Source of the DNA: an uncultured Saprospiraceae bacterium
GTDB lineage: Bacteria; Bacteroidota; Bacteroidia; Chitinophagales; Saprospiraceae
Length of the DNA: 64,000 bases
Direction: 5' to 3'
Assembly (NCBI GenBank): GCA_937926205.1
Contig: CALEYL010000074.1
Coordinates: forward strand, 1 to 64,000
How positions within the stretch are numbered: the first letter of the stretch is position 1; every line of letters begins with the position of its first letter. The notes beneath the pieces are model-generated. The model worked only from the letters and a program-made list of their open reading frames with translations, did not search any database and was not told where the DNA came from. Of the stretch, positions 8,905-19,397 are shown piece after piece. The position numbers and the translations under genes were made by a program.

Positions 8905-8947
8905 ACAAAACCGCCTGCTCGATGTAATATTTAGCAGGCGGTTTTGT
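8905..8947 (+). terminator. Rho-independent terminator of secDF
   Basis: ACAAAACCGCCTGCT (8905-8919) pairs perfectly with AGCAGGCGGTTTTGT (8933-8947) across a 13-nt loop, 26 bp after the secDF stop. Confidence 0.9.
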
Positions 8948-9014
8948 CATAAAAAACCTAACTTGTTCTCTGAAAAGGAATCTAATTTAGTTTATTTATA
9001 CAAATAATAGCTAT

Positions 9015-9986
9015 ATGGGAGACCAAGAATCAAAGGACAACTTTTTCAATGGTAAAATTTCTGTAAGAGAATTTTTAGTAGATTTTTTTGGTGCATTGAT
9101 GCCCGGGACTCTTTTTTTAATGCTTTTATTCGTTGGTTTATTACTACCAACATTTGTATTACTACTGTCAATTGAAAGTGTTTTTTCTGACTGCGAAGAA
9201 ACTTTGGGATTCATCCGAAATACAGGAGTATTTATAAAGGATTTATCAACAGTAGCGCATTTGTCAATTTTTTTTCTGATGCTTGCTACTTCATATGTAA
9301 TTGGAACTGTTTTTTATCGCCGTGATCCTAAAGCTCCGGATTATTCCAGTTTCATAACGATTGCAAAAAAATTTGCTCCAGGTGAATTAGATACGTGGGT
9401 TGTACTTGTAAAAGACAAACATGCCTCTCCCGATGATTCTGGTTCCTTACCATTTATTAAAGACAATAATAAGATTTCGAAAACTAATGTAGACAAATCT
9501 GATGTTCAATTTCCCTACAATAACTTAAAAAATTACCTCAAAGAAAGAGGCTGGGAAAAGTTGTCTAATAAGATAACCTGGGATGTAAACGATGACCCAT
9601 CCAAGTCATACAGAAGTAAAACATTTATCAATGCGCTAAAAATTAGACTCCAGATTTATTGCCCGGAGCATTGTAGTACCATCATTAAAAATGAAGCACA
9701 TGTTAGATTGACTTCTTCCATGTGGTATAGTTCAAAAGCTTTAATTTTTTACAGTTCATTGGGATTGGTTTTTCTTTTCATTTCAATGTATATCAGTAAC
9801 AACTGGCAGTTCATTCTTTATCCTATTTCTGCCTCTATAGGAGTTATTCTTTTTTCATGGCGGGTTAAAAAAAATTCTCAACATTTTTTACACTACCAAC
9901 GCGTAAGAGAGATATTCTATGTTTTAGAAACTGCTTTTGTTGTATCTCAGGAACGTAAAATTGATTTATTTGAAGACATCATGTAA
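9015..9986 (+). CDS. Orphan membrane protein, unknown function
   Basis: I do not recognise a named family. The 323-residue protein has four likely membrane helices: two near the N-terminus (about residues 28-53 and 82-101, inside ALMPGTLFLMLLFVGLLLP and LSIFFLMLATSYVIGTVFY) and two near the C-terminus (about 240-260 and 263-284). A ~130-residue polar domain lies between the pairs and probably faces the cytoplasm. The short C-terminal tail reads HYQRVREIFYVLETAF. The gene is clearly more AT-rich than secDF and the lipoprotein gene around it, with many Lys/Asn/Phe codons, which suggests recent acquisition. It stands alone after the secDF terminator. A role as the membrane effector of a defence system is conceivable, but nothing in the sequence shows it. 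Confidence 0.7.
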   Translation: MGDQESKDNFFNGKISVREFLVDFFGALMPGTLFLMLLFVGLLLPTFVLLLSIESVFSDCEETLGFIRNTGVFIKDLSTVAHLSIFFLMLATSYVIGTVFYRRDPKAPDYSSFITIAKKFAPGELDTWVVLVKDKHASPDDSGSLPFIKDNNKISKTNVDKSDVQFPYNNLKNYLKERGWEKLSNKITWDVNDDPSKSYRSKTFINALKIRLQIYCPEHCSTIIKNEAHVRLTSSMWYSSKALIFYSSLGLVFLFISMYISNNWQFILYPISASIGVILFSWRVKKNSQHFLHYQRVREIFYVLETAFVVSQERKIDLFEDIM

Positions 9987-10206
9987 AGTTGTTACCTCCC
10001 GGTTACACTTGTTTCTTCTTTCTTCCTTTCAAAGTTTGAACTCTACTCAAACATGACCTGTTTTTTTTGAATGTTATAAATTTCGACACTATATCTGTCA
10101 TTGTCTGCCGGCTGACCGATACAATCAAGTCTATCATTTTTATCAGCAACAAAGCCCCCTGCCCAAACGTTATTCCCATATATTCAAGGTTATAAATCCT
10201 TACCAG
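9987..10206. other. Intergenic, no gene seen
   Basis: This 220-bp AT-rich stretch separates the orphan membrane protein from the PorE-like lipoprotein gene. No convincing promoter motif or hairpin was found. Confidence 0.5.
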
Positions 10207-12195
10207 ATGCCCGGACAAACTACACGACTTTTGGCGCTACTGATGCTGGCATTGTTAACAGCCTGCAATTACACCCAAAAAATACGAGACGGCCGTACGG
10301 CTTTCGACCTCAAGCAATATTCCGTAGCCACGGGTTTGCTGCAAAAAGAATACAACAAGGCCAAAACAAGGCTTGAAAAAGGGAAAATTGCCTACCTCAT
10401 GGGGCTTTCCTATAAAGAGCTGGGTAAAAGTGACGTCTCCATACAGTGGTTCCGCACCGCCTACGACAACCAGGCCGGGGCGGATGCACTCCGGGAATAC
10501 GCATCCGCGCTCAAACAAGCCGAGCAATACGAAGAGGCAATAGGCGCTTTTAAAGACCTGGGCTTTGAAATCGGCAGCCCCTACGAATACCGCCGCGAAA
10601 TCAACGCCTGTGAAAACGCGCTGGGCTGGAAACAAACCAAAACACAGGAATACCTCGTGGAGCCGCTTCCGTTCAATTCATCGGTTGCCGATTATGCCCC
10701 CGCCCTGTTCAATGACAATCAGCTCGTGTTTACGTCAGATCGAAAAAACAGCACCGGCGACGATACCTATAACTGGACAGGAAATGCTTTCTCTGACCTT
10801 TTCATCGCCGACGCTTCCGGCAGCGTGGTATCTGGTTTCAGCGAAACGCTGAATACCCCCGACAACGAAGGCGCCGCTGTATTCAGCAGCAAACAGGATG
10901 AAGTGTATTTCACGCGTTGTTACGGCGGAAAAAAAGAGGATGCACACTGCAAAATCATGCTCAGCGAAATCAAAAACGGCGCCTGGCTGCCGGCGCGTCC
11001 GCTGGATTTAATCGATGGCGAAAACCTCAACTACGGGCAACCTGCCATTTCTGCCGACGGTAAAAAACTCTATTTCTCCTGCCAACACCCCGAAGGATGG
11101 GGTGGCTACGACATCTGGGTATCTACCCGCACCGCCGACGGTTGGGGCAAAGCCGAACTCATGGGCAGAAGCGTCAATACGCCGGGCAACGAAAAATTTC
11201 CGACGGTAGACGGCGATACCCTCTACTTTTCTTCGGATTACCACATTGGTATGGGCGGACTGGACATTTTCAGGACTTACAAAATGAACAATGGCTCCTG
11301 GGCGCCCGCCTACAACCTTAAACCGCCCGTCAATTCCGGTGGTGATGATTTTGGCTTTATCATTGACCACAATGCCGCTTTGGACAAAGATGTCCTGCAA
11401 CAGGGCTATTTCAGCTCCAACAGACAGGGCGGCGCCGGCAGCGATGACATTTACAGCTACCAAAAACGCATCCCGCCCCCTGCTCCGCCGATCGACTCAA
11501 CCAAGTTGAAGCCGCTCGTCTATAAAATGATCCTTGATGTATTTGTGCTGGAAAAGATTTTTGCAGAACCCGGAAACCCCAACAGCCGCGTTTTGGGCCG
11601 CAAAGCCCTGCCTGGATCGAAACTGGAAATCCGCTACGGCAAAGAGAAAAAAACCGTGACCATTGGCGAAGAAGGTCAGTTTACGCTGGATCTGACAGAA
11701 AATATGGATTACAACTTTTTGGCTTCCGCCGAAAATTACCTCAACAATAAAGCCATTTTTTCAACGAAAGGCATCGGCAAAGACCCCAACAACCCCGAAC
11801 AACGCTTTGAAGTTGAAATCGTACTCGACCGGATTTACCTTGACCAGGAAATTCGTCTGGAAAACATCTATTACGATTACGACAAATGGGACATCCGCGA
11901 CGACGCCAAACCCACATTGGATGCCCTCACGGAAACACTGCGCCTCAACCCTCAGATTCGCATCCAGTTGTCTTCCCACACCGACTGCCGGGGTGGCGAT
12001 GGCTACAACGAACAACTTTCACAGCGACGCGCACAATCAGCCGTAGATTACCTCATCACCAAAGGCATCGAAGTGAGCCGCCTTACGGCAAGAGGTTACG
12101 GCGAAAGCCAGCTGGAAATCAACTGCCTTTGCGCCCGCTGCACGGAGGAAGAACACCAGAAGAACAGACGGACAACGTTTAAGATTTTGGAGTGA
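10207..12195 (+). CDS. PorE-like OmpA-family lipoprotein (TPR, PD40, OmpA)
   Basis: This is an outer-membrane lipoprotein expected to bind peptidoglycan. The 662-residue protein starts with a signal peptide and lipobox LLTAC (Cys20). It continues with TPR-like helices (about 25-145), a PD40/WD40-like propeller (about 150-430, with repeated DG.KLYFSC, GGYDIWVS and GGLDIFRTY strands), a carboxypeptidase-regulatory-like beta domain (about 437-535) and a C-terminal OmpA domain (about 540-662; IYYDYDKWDIRDDAKPTLD, then SHTDCRGGDGYNEQLSQRRA). This order matches PorE of the type IX secretion system. Many Bacteroidota carry several paralogues of this layout, so assignment as the true PorE is not certain. 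Confidence 0.85.
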   Translation: MPGQTTRLLALLMLALLTACNYTQKIRDGRTAFDLKQYSVATGLLQKEYNKAKTRLEKGKIAYLMGLSYKELGKSDVSIQWFRTAYDNQAGADALREYASALKQAEQYEEAIGAFKDLGFEIGSPYEYRREINACENALGWKQTKTQEYLVEPLPFNSSVADYAPALFNDNQLVFTSDRKNSTGDDTYNWTGNAFSDLFIADASGSVVSGFSETLNTPDNEGAAVFSSKQDEVYFTRCYGGKKEDAHCKIMLSEIKNGAWLPARPLDLIDGENLNYGQPAISADGKKLYFSCQHPEGWGGYDIWVSTRTADGWGKAELMGRSVNTPGNEKFPTVDGDTLYFSSDYHIGMGGLDIFRTYKMNNGSWAPAYNLKPPVNSGGDDFGFIIDHNAALDKDVLQQGYFSSNRQGGAGSDDIYSYQKRIPPPAPPIDSTKLKPLVYKMILDVFVLEKIFAEPGNPNSRVLGRKALPGSKLEIRYGKEKKTVTIGEEGQFTLDLTENMDYNFLASAENYLNNKAIFSTKGIGKDPNNPEQRFEVEIVLDRIYLDQEIRLENIYYDYDKWDIRDDAKPTLDALTETLRLNPQIRIQLSSHTDCRGGDGYNEQLSQRRAQSAVDYLITKGIEVSRLTARGYGESQLEINCLCARCTEEEHQKNRRTTFKILE

Positions 12196-12506
12196 GGCGG
12201 GCGTGGCGAACTCCACCATCCATACGAGGTCGCCTCAACACCCAGGTTTCAAATTATTGTACTAAATCTATCCTAATAAAGTATAATTAGGCCTTAACCA
12301 TTAAATGGTTTATTGCTTTTTATTTTTATTTATTGCTATAATACCTTGCCTATTTATTGAGTAAGTTTTGAATTTCAGGATTATATTTTATATCTTGAGC
12401 ATTATATTGCATTTTAAATGCATTTCAGGCTTCTGGATTGAAGGCACTTTTAATAAGTGCCTGTTCAAAAAACCATCATTAATTAACTGCTAACCAGGGA
12501 TCTATC
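12196..12506. other. Intergenic AT-rich stretch, no gene seen
   Basis: After the lipoprotein gene the composition shifts to AT-rich with runs such as TTTTTATTTTTATTTATTG. I see no complete gene or clear hairpin. It marks the left border of the accessory region. Confidence 0.4.
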
Positions 12507-12695
12507 CTACGCGTTTTGCCTGTCAGTCCAACATTTTAATTGCTCTATTGGCCTCAATATTATATTTTCTAGCATTCCTGCCTCCACACTAAAAGGCGTG
12601 GCGTTGTCTGCCAAGATTTTAACATGGCCTACTCTCATCTGCTTAATAAAATCATGAACAAGTTCTGAAGGAATTTCGGATTGGCTTTCGTTTAT
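12507..12695 (-). pseudogene. Possible gene remnant upstream of the MACPF-like gene
   Basis: The minus strand is open for 62 codons between a TGA (complement at 12696-12698) and a TAG (complement at 12507-12509), reading ESQSEIPSELVHDFIKQM, then RVGHVKILADNATPFSVEAG and onward. The residue mix looks protein-like, but there is no start codon near the upstream end. It may be the tail of a disrupted gene, or chance. I do not recognise a family. Confidence 0.25.
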
Positions 12696-12713
12696 TCATT
12701 AATAAAAAGCATT

Positions 12714-14915
12714 ATGGAAAAAACTGACTTTTACCCAATTATGTATGCAAGAGTTGGATCAACTCTTAAAAATGGTCGAATTTTTTTATCTGATGTGATT
12801 TCCGGAAATGTCTCAAAATTTAAAGCAGGCGGAACCGGCAGCACCTCTATGTCAGGCAGAAGCCATTACGTGCAATCCAGCGAAATGAATAAAGGTTCCT
12901 TTGGGGTTTCCGGATCTTATGGAATAAGTGGAATTTCAAAAGTGGAAGCCTCCGTTGGCGGATACGTGGGAAAGGCAGTTGCAGACGGATCCAAATCAAT
13001 AACCGTAAATTACAATGCCTACATTTCTTCAGGGGTAGAATTTTTGAATGTAAATGGGCTTACTTTAATTGATCTTATCAACGCATTTGATGTAAATCCG
13101 AAAAACAAAATGCTTGAAATAATAGCTAATTTCAATGAAGTAATGAACCAGGTCAGAGATGCACCATTAGAGAAAATAGACGCTGCCATCTTTGAAAAAT
13201 GGATTAAATCAGTAGATGAGTTTCAAAGTAGCTACGGAGAGAGTATGGTAGTTGCCGTTCATTGGGGAGCCTTTGGATCTGTTAATATGGAGTTGTCAAA
13301 TATGGATGGTTCTCAGATTACGAACTACGGCGCCAGTGGTAATTTCTCCTATTCCAATTTAGTGGCTTCTGTTTCAGTAAAAGCCACTTACGACGGAAAT
13401 AATGCAAATGCCAGTGCTAATGTTAATGTTAATGTATCCAGCCATTACACCGGAGATAGTATCAAATCATTAATTGCTAACTGGCGGGCAGAAGCTGAAG
13501 GGAAATCGTTTAGTGAATTAGCCAATGTTCAAATGTTGGCAAAAGTGCCCGACCTTAGCGTTCCTTCAGGAATAATACCTTCCATTCCCGCATTTGTTGA
13601 GCCTAAAGAAGTACCTGGTGTTGAAGCTGGTAACCCAGTAGCTAAACCAGTGACTAAAAAGGTAAGTGAAATTAAAAATTTAGACGGCTTGAAAAAGTTC
13701 TCTTTATTTAATCTCTTTAAAAAGCAAAAAGAAAAAAAGGACCCTATCGTAAACCGGGAAATGACCATTTCAGAATTTTCAAAAGCCATAGCAAAACCGC
13801 TGGATACTTCTTCATTGGATGACTTAATTAATAAAGGAGAAGCCATTGAATTAGATAATTTCAAAACGGGGGGAGGGTCAAAAGCAGTTCGCTTCGCCGC
13901 TATACGAGAGAATGCAGCTGAAGAGAAAGCGATCAATCAGGATACTAATTTTGTCCCGTTAGGTGTACTCGTTTGTGATTGGTCCCAGCTATTTCCATGG
14001 TTTGCTGTAGGATTTGACAATCGGGTAGATGATCTAGCCGACGCTACAGAAGTACTAAACTGGCGAAGTATGATCCAGGATTTTATCACTTTAAGTATGA
14101 TCTATTATCGCGCCGAGGGCTTAAACTTTCAAACTACTCTGATGGGGCAACTTGGAAATTCATTCAAACAAGCTTCAAGTGCACTCCAGGCTAAAAAGCC
14201 AAGTCAGTCTTATCAGGCCAATATGTCTGAGGCTTTTAATAGTTTAACCCCCAGCGCAAAGTCCATTTATAAGATTTGGGTTGATAACCCGGTTTTAAGA
14301 AAAGGAGAATTGGGATTTGGCTTTCTAAGTTCCTTTGGTGTAGGCTCGGGTCCAAACTTTAAGACTGGATATGCTTCAATAACAGGGTTTGAAAACAATG
14401 GAACTGTAAAAAATGACCATCTAGAATGGGATGGAACCAACACTTCTGCCTTTGCTCCATTTGAAAAATTTTGCCCGATCATCATGCCCGACAATAAAAT
14501 ATATGCATTGACCAATGTTGGGGTTTTAGAAGCCAATGAGTTTGGTGCTATCGTTTCACGTGGGGGTACCCCAATAGAATTCGTGATAGATCCATCAGGA
14601 AACGCTTTAATAGCAAAAAGTACTTCGATTAACGCAAAGTTAATCCCTGTTCCCTTTACTGCTGCCCGGGGGATTACCTGGAAGGGGGGAGCTATGGGAT
14701 GTGCGACTTTATCTTCATTTTCGGATTTAAAAGAAGGCATCCAAAGTTTAAAGTCTCAATTGTCGAATCGAAAATCCTTTTCATTAAGTAGCGATAATTT
14801 CGAAAATATCACCTGGAAATCCACTATGGGATTGAGTGATTTAAATGCCAAATCAGAATACATCGGAATTATACCACAGGAAAAGGATCTAATGAAACTT
14901 TTTCGTTTAGACTAA
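12714..14915 (+). CDS. MACPF-like putative pore-forming protein
   Basis: From the ATG at 12714 the protein has 733 residues; a TTG at 12681 would add 11 residues and is less likely. The first ~270 residues resemble the membrane attack complex/perforin fold. A Gly/Ser-rich start (SFGVSGSYGISGISKVEASV) is followed by SVDEFQSSYGESMVVAVHWG near 166-185, comparable to the MACPF signature Y-G-T-H...GG but with Met in place of the His. Then come long alternating strands (ASVSVKATY, NASANVNVNVSS) like the membrane-inserting hairpins. A linker (about 300-420) leads to a C-terminal region I do not recognise, containing MGCATLSSFSDLKEGIQSLK. There is no signal peptide, so the protein is cytoplasmic or released by lysis. 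The gene is AT-rich and points toward the CRISPR array. The MACPF call rests on pattern memory only. Confidence 0.5.
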   Translation: MEKTDFYPIMYARVGSTLKNGRIFLSDVISGNVSKFKAGGTGSTSMSGRSHYVQSSEMNKGSFGVSGSYGISGISKVEASVGGYVGKAVADGSKSITVNYNAYISSGVEFLNVNGLTLIDLINAFDVNPKNKMLEIIANFNEVMNQVRDAPLEKIDAAIFEKWIKSVDEFQSSYGESMVVAVHWGAFGSVNMELSNMDGSQITNYGASGNFSYSNLVASVSVKATYDGNNANASANVNVNVSSHYTGDSIKSLIANWRAEAEGKSFSELANVQMLAKVPDLSVPSGIIPSIPAFVEPKEVPGVEAGNPVAKPVTKKVSEIKNLDGLKKFSLFNLFKKQKEKKDPIVNREMTISEFSKAIAKPLDTSSLDDLINKGEAIELDNFKTGGGSKAVRFAAIRENAAEEKAINQDTNFVPLGVLVCDWSQLFPWFAVGFDNRVDDLADATEVLNWRSMIQDFITLSMIYYRAEGLNFQTTLMGQLGNSFKQASSALQAKKPSQSYQANMSEAFNSLTPSAKSIYKIWVDNPVLRKGELGFGFLSSFGVGSGPNFKTGYASITGFENNGTVKNDHLEWDGTNTSAFAPFEKFCPIIMPDNKIYALTNVGVLEANEFGAIVSRGGTPIEFVIDPSGNALIAKSTSINAKLIPVPFTAARGITWKGGAMGCATLSSFSDLKEGIQSLKSQLSNRKSFSLSSDNFENITWKSTMGLSDLNAKSEYIGIIPQEKDLMKLFRLD

Positions 14916-14950
14916 GCTCTAAACCAATTATTTAATCTTAACCTTCTTTG

Positions 14951-15037
14951 ACAAATCCCGTGGCTAATAAAACAGGAGAAGCAAAAAACGACCAGGCGGC
15001 GTTTAGATTTTCCTTTTTTGTAAGTCACGGGGTTTGT
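14951..15037. repeat. 15-bp imperfect inverted repeat before the small gene
   Basis: ACAAATCCCGTGGCT (14951-14965) and AGTCACGGGGTTTGT (15023-15037) are inverted copies matching at 13 of 15 positions. They lie between the MACPF-like gene and the 82-residue gene, 23 bp before the latter's ATG. A terminator or regulator site is possible. Confidence 0.5.
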
Positions 15038-15060
15038 TACAGAACTAATATTTTAATAAT

Positions 15061-15309
15061 ATGACTTTTACTATTTTTGCATCAGAGGTATCGCAAAGTT
15101 ATCGTTCAGAATCACTCCTACGGGGTTTGGTAATTAAAAAAATGAATGACGCATATTCTCGCCAAATGGGGATTAAATTTTCGATGGAAAATGTTTTTGC
15201 AAATTTATTGGGAACGCCCCCGGAAAGTGTATATTTCAAAGTAGAGGTGCCCGAGCCTTCTCCCGCAAGCTTATATAACCCAAATGATATAAAGGGATTA
15301 TTAAAATAA
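15061..15309 (+). CDS. Small unknown protein between MACPF-like gene and array
   Basis: An 82-residue protein starts at an ATG (MTFTIFASEVSQSYRSES) and ends 30 bp before the first CRISPR repeat. It has no signal peptide, membrane segment, Cys or motif that I recognise. It follows the 733-residue MACPF-like gene on the same strand after 145 bp and shares its AT-rich composition. It could be a partner or immunity protein for that gene (inference). It is clearly distinct from the spurious reading frames inside the CRISPR repeats. Confidence 0.5.
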   Translation: MTFTIFASEVSQSYRSESLLRGLVIKKMNDAYSRQMGIKFSMENVFANLLGTPPESVYFKVEVPEPSPASLYNPNDIKGLLK

Positions 15310-15339
15310 TTCAGGAGCATTTCAACTGACAAAGCTTGA

Positions 15340-18300
15340 GTTTCAATCCTTCTTATCGCTGGAATTACTCTGAAACGTGTTGTATATAATTGGAATGTCG
15401 GTAACTGTCCAGGTTTCAATCCTTCTTATCGCTGGAATTACTCTGAAATAATCAATCAATTTCGCCCGGCTTTCTACATCGGCTCCGTTTCAATCCTTCT
15501 TATCGCTGGAATTACTCTGAAATTTGATGAGCAAGCCAAAGTGATCACCGAATTGAAGGCGTTTCAATCCTTCTTATCGCTGGAATTACTCTGAAATGGT
15601 ATACTCTGCACCTCCGATTTTTAAAGCCATCTGTGTTTCAATCCTTCTTATCGCTGGAATTACTCTGAAATGTTTGGAGGAAGTGTCTATTCTGGCATGT
15701 CGGTCTAGTTTCAATCCTTCTTATCGCTGGAATTACTCTGAAATCAGCGCAGGTTCAAAAGCTACGACGGCGGCATATATGGTTTCAATCCTTCTTATCG
15801 CTGGAATTACTCTGAAATGCGGATTGGGTAAAGTCACATATTGCGCTGTCATGGTCGTTTCAATCCTTCTTATCGCTGGAATTACTCTGAAATAAAGAAA
15901 ACCCATATCCGGGCAAAGAAAACGACTTCGTTTCAATCCTTCTTATCGCTGGAATTACTCTGAAATCCGTCATACATTCCCGCGACAGTCATGCCGATCT
16001 GGTGTTTCAATCCTTCTTATCGCTGGAATTACTCTGAAATGTGCACCTTTATAATCGAAATAGATGCACAGGCCCAGTTTCAATCCTTCTTATCGCTGGA
16101 ATTACTCTGAAATAAAACCAGGGCGATATTATTAATTCATCACAAATTCGTTTCAATCCTTCTTATCGCTGGAATTACTCTGAAATATCGTGTTGAATTT
16201 CATCGGATCAATGTACGTCGTGTTTCAATCCTTCTTATCGCTGGAATTACTCTGAAATCTGGAGGCGATCGAGCGCTACATGCTGGACTATTCGGGTTTC
16301 AATCCTTCTTATCGCTGGAATTACTCTGAAATAGGATTATACCACAAATCAACTGATTTTTGCGAAGCAAGTTTCAATCCTTCTTATCGCTGGAATTACT
16401 CTGAAATAATTGCATAAAACACAATATCAATAATATGAAACTGTTTCAATCCTTCTTATCGCTGGAATTACTCTGAAATATTTGTGGTATTATTTAACTA
16501 AACACTTTGAGTTATGGTTTCAATCCTTCTTATCGCTGGAATTACTCTGAAATTCTCAGGAACAGCACCAGACCCAGCGCAAATTATCAGTTTCAATCCT
16601 TCTTATCGCTGGAATTACTCTGAAATCTCAATCAACGGATCAGTTCGCAGATTGCGGATCAGGTTTCAATCCTTCTTATCGCTGGAATTACTCTGAAATA
16701 CATCGCCAAGCGCACAATTTCGGCTGGGCGGATCTAGTTTCAATCCTTCTTATCGCTGGAATTACTCTGAAATTTAACGATTACCCGACCGGGAAAGACA
16801 CGCATTTTTAGTTTCAATCCTTCTTATCGCTGGAATTACTCTGAAATTGTAACACCGTCAAAAGTTACGGTGCTTGGCAAGTTGTTTCAATCCTTCTTAT
16901 CGCTGGAATTACTCTGAAATCCTTCGCTGAAGCAGCCTGTTTAAAGCCGCTCCACAGTTTCAATCCTTCTTATCGCTGGAATTACTCTGAAATATGATAC
17001 CAATTGCGCGGCAACTTTTTGCCACTGTTGTTTCAATCCTTCTTATCGCTGGAATTACTCTGAAATGATCGCTGAAAGAGGTCATCCAAAAAATGGCTTC
17101 GAGTTTCAATCCTTCTTATCGCTGGAATTACTCTGAAATACCGCACAGCTTGTTACGCCGACAAACCGAAACTATGTTTCAATCCTTCTTATCGCTGGAA
17201 TTACTCTGAAATAAATCGAAATAGCAAAACTCAATAATGGCACTAATTGTTTCAATCCTTCTTATCGCTGGAATTACTCTGAAATACTTTGCAACCTTCC
17301 CACAAGATTTGATCATAGATTGTAGTTTCAATCCTTCTTATCGCTGGAATTACTCTGAAATGCTGCCCGAGTTTGGTCAGCCTTTTTTTGATGCGCTGTT
17401 TCAATCCTTCTTATCGCTGGAATTACTCTGAAATATTGAAACAGAAAACCTATGAGCAACGTAATGACGGGTTTCAATCCTTCTTATCGCTGGAATTACT
17501 CTGAAATGTTAACAGCGGCAAGGCGGCCTAAATCCGTGTACTGGTTTCAATCCTTCTTATCGCTGGAATTACTCTGAAATCAGGCTGATGTTGTTTTTTT
17601 CTATTCCCGCTATACGCAGTTTCAATCCTTCTTATCGCTGGAATTACTCTGAAATAGTATAGACCTCAATACCTCGCGATCAAGACACAGATGTTTCAAT
17701 CCTTCTTATCGCTGGAATTACTCTGAAATGTCGTCGTCCCATCGCATTTCGACTTCATTTTCTTTGTTTCAATCCTTCTTATCGCTGGAATTACTCTGAA
17801 ATAAAAAAGAATGAGTATATTTTTCATAAAGCGAAGTTGTTTCAATCCTTCTTATCGCTGGAATTACTCTGAAATTTAACAGTTTCGACCTTGCAGGCAC
17901 TTCCGGAACGCCGGTTTCAATCCTTCTTATCGCTGGAATTACTCTGAAATACGGCGGAAGTATCAATCGGATTTTTTGTAGTGAACGTTTCAATCCTTCT
18001 TATCGCTGGAATTACTCTGAAATGGCAACAGGCCAGCGCCTCAGGATATGCAGATTTTTTGTTTCAATCCTTCTTATCGCTGGAATTACTCTGAAATGCA
18101 GCGCCCCCTGACCGGGAAAATATGGTGCTGCTCTGTTTCAATCCTTCTTATCGCTGGAATTACTCTGAAATACGTCCCCTTTATCCCGTACTTTGCGTCT
18201 ATTGTCATGTTTCAATCCTTCTTATCGCTGGAATTACTCTGAAATAGGAACATTTTCCTGAATGATCGAAAAATCCTGTTGGTTTCAATCCTTCTTATCG

Positions 18301-19198
18301 CTGGAATTACTCTGAAATAGGTCGATTTTTCCTCTAACTGCTTGATCCGTTGCAGTTTCAATCCTTCTTATCGCTGGAATTACTCTGAAATCGTGTAGAA
18401 GCGCTGCCCCATATTCGGTACAGGCCAGTTTCAATCCTTCTTATCGCTGGAATTACTCTGAAATATTGGCAAGACCAAGGAACAACGTCTTGATGTCTAG
18501 TTTCAATCCTTCTTATCGCTGGAATTACTCTGAAATTCTTTGTATGGCTTCGTGTTCAGCAACTACTTTGTCGGTTTCAATCCTTCTTATCGCTGGAATT
18601 ACTCTGAAATACAAAGGAGACACCTATATGTATAGTACAACACTGTGTTTCAATCCTTCTTATCGCTGGAATTACTCTGAAATGAACCTTGCCGGATATA
18701 TCCTCAACTTCAATGTCCTGTTTCAATCCTTCTTATCGCTGGAATTACTCTGAAATATTGACAGCACATGGAGTGACCTGGTATCGATATTGTTTCAATC
18801 CTTCTTATCGCTGGAATTACTCTGAAATACATGATTTTCTACATCATCCCCAACCCGTTTGTATTGTTTCAATCCTTCTTATCGCTGGAATTACTCTGAA
18901 ATAATCATTGCCTTTTGTGGCGGCTCGATAACCGGAGGTGCGTTTCAATCCTTCTTATCGCTGGAATTACTCTGAAATGGGATATGAAAATCTTTCAGGA
19001 AAAGATCGTTGATAGTTTCAATCCTTCTTATCGCTGGAATTACTCTGAAATAGATCGGCGCAAACCCGATAATGCTCGTTAAAGTCGGTTTCAATCCTTC
19101 TTATCGCTGGAATTACTCTGAAATAAATCATTGTAATTGTCGGAGTATTCGTAATGATCCCGTTTCAATCCTTCTTATCGCTGGAATTACTCTGAAAT
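15340..19198 (-). CRISPR. CRISPR array, 53 repeats of 37 bp, type I-B
   Basis: I counted 53 repeats of 37 bp, beginning GTTTCAATCC and ending ACTCTGAAAT on the plus strand, separated by 52 spacers of 35-39 bp. Read from the minus strand each repeat ends in ATTGAAAC, the 8-nt crRNA handle usual for type I-B. Transcription therefore runs from the leader at the right (19199 onward) toward 15340, the same sense as the cas genes. Repeats are nearly all identical. The one at 15340-15376 ends in GAAAC instead of GAAAT, as expected of the oldest, leader-distal copy. I found no spacer duplicated by eye and no match between a spacer and the rest of the window, but did not check every pair. Confidence 0.99.
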
Positions 19199-19397
19199 AC
19201 GTCCCTTCTTACAAAGGTCTGTTTTTCAGAATAATAAATAAAATTAAGAAAAGCTTTATTATTCATTTTATATGTCAAAGAACGTTGTATTATCATTGTT
19301 TTTAGAGTGTTTTGCGCAAGCATAAAATACTAAAAACCAACACAATAATAAGTTTTTCATGCTTTTTGAAAATAAATTGGCAGCCGGAATGCGATTT
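19199..19397 (-). promoter_or_regulatory. CRISPR leader
   Basis: This 199-bp AT-rich stretch lies between the cas4 stop codon and the first repeat. On the minus strand TATGCTTG (19317-19324) resembles the TAnnTTTG -7 element, with a TTG about 18 bp upstream (19343-19345). If used, transcription would start about 110 nt before the first repeat. Leader identity follows from position and repeat polarity. The promoter is a guess. Confidence 0.65.

Noticed and set aside
18172..19213. Shared ACGTCCC at the start of one spacer (18172) and of the leader (19199)
   Set aside because: Seven bases only; expected by chance over this length, so not taken as a leader-derived spacer.
15596..19305. Many short open frames with VSILLIAGITLK, FNPSYRWNYSE or FRVIPAIRRIET repeats
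   Set aside because: These are translations of the CRISPR repeat in three frames, broken by spacer-dependent stops, and not proteins.
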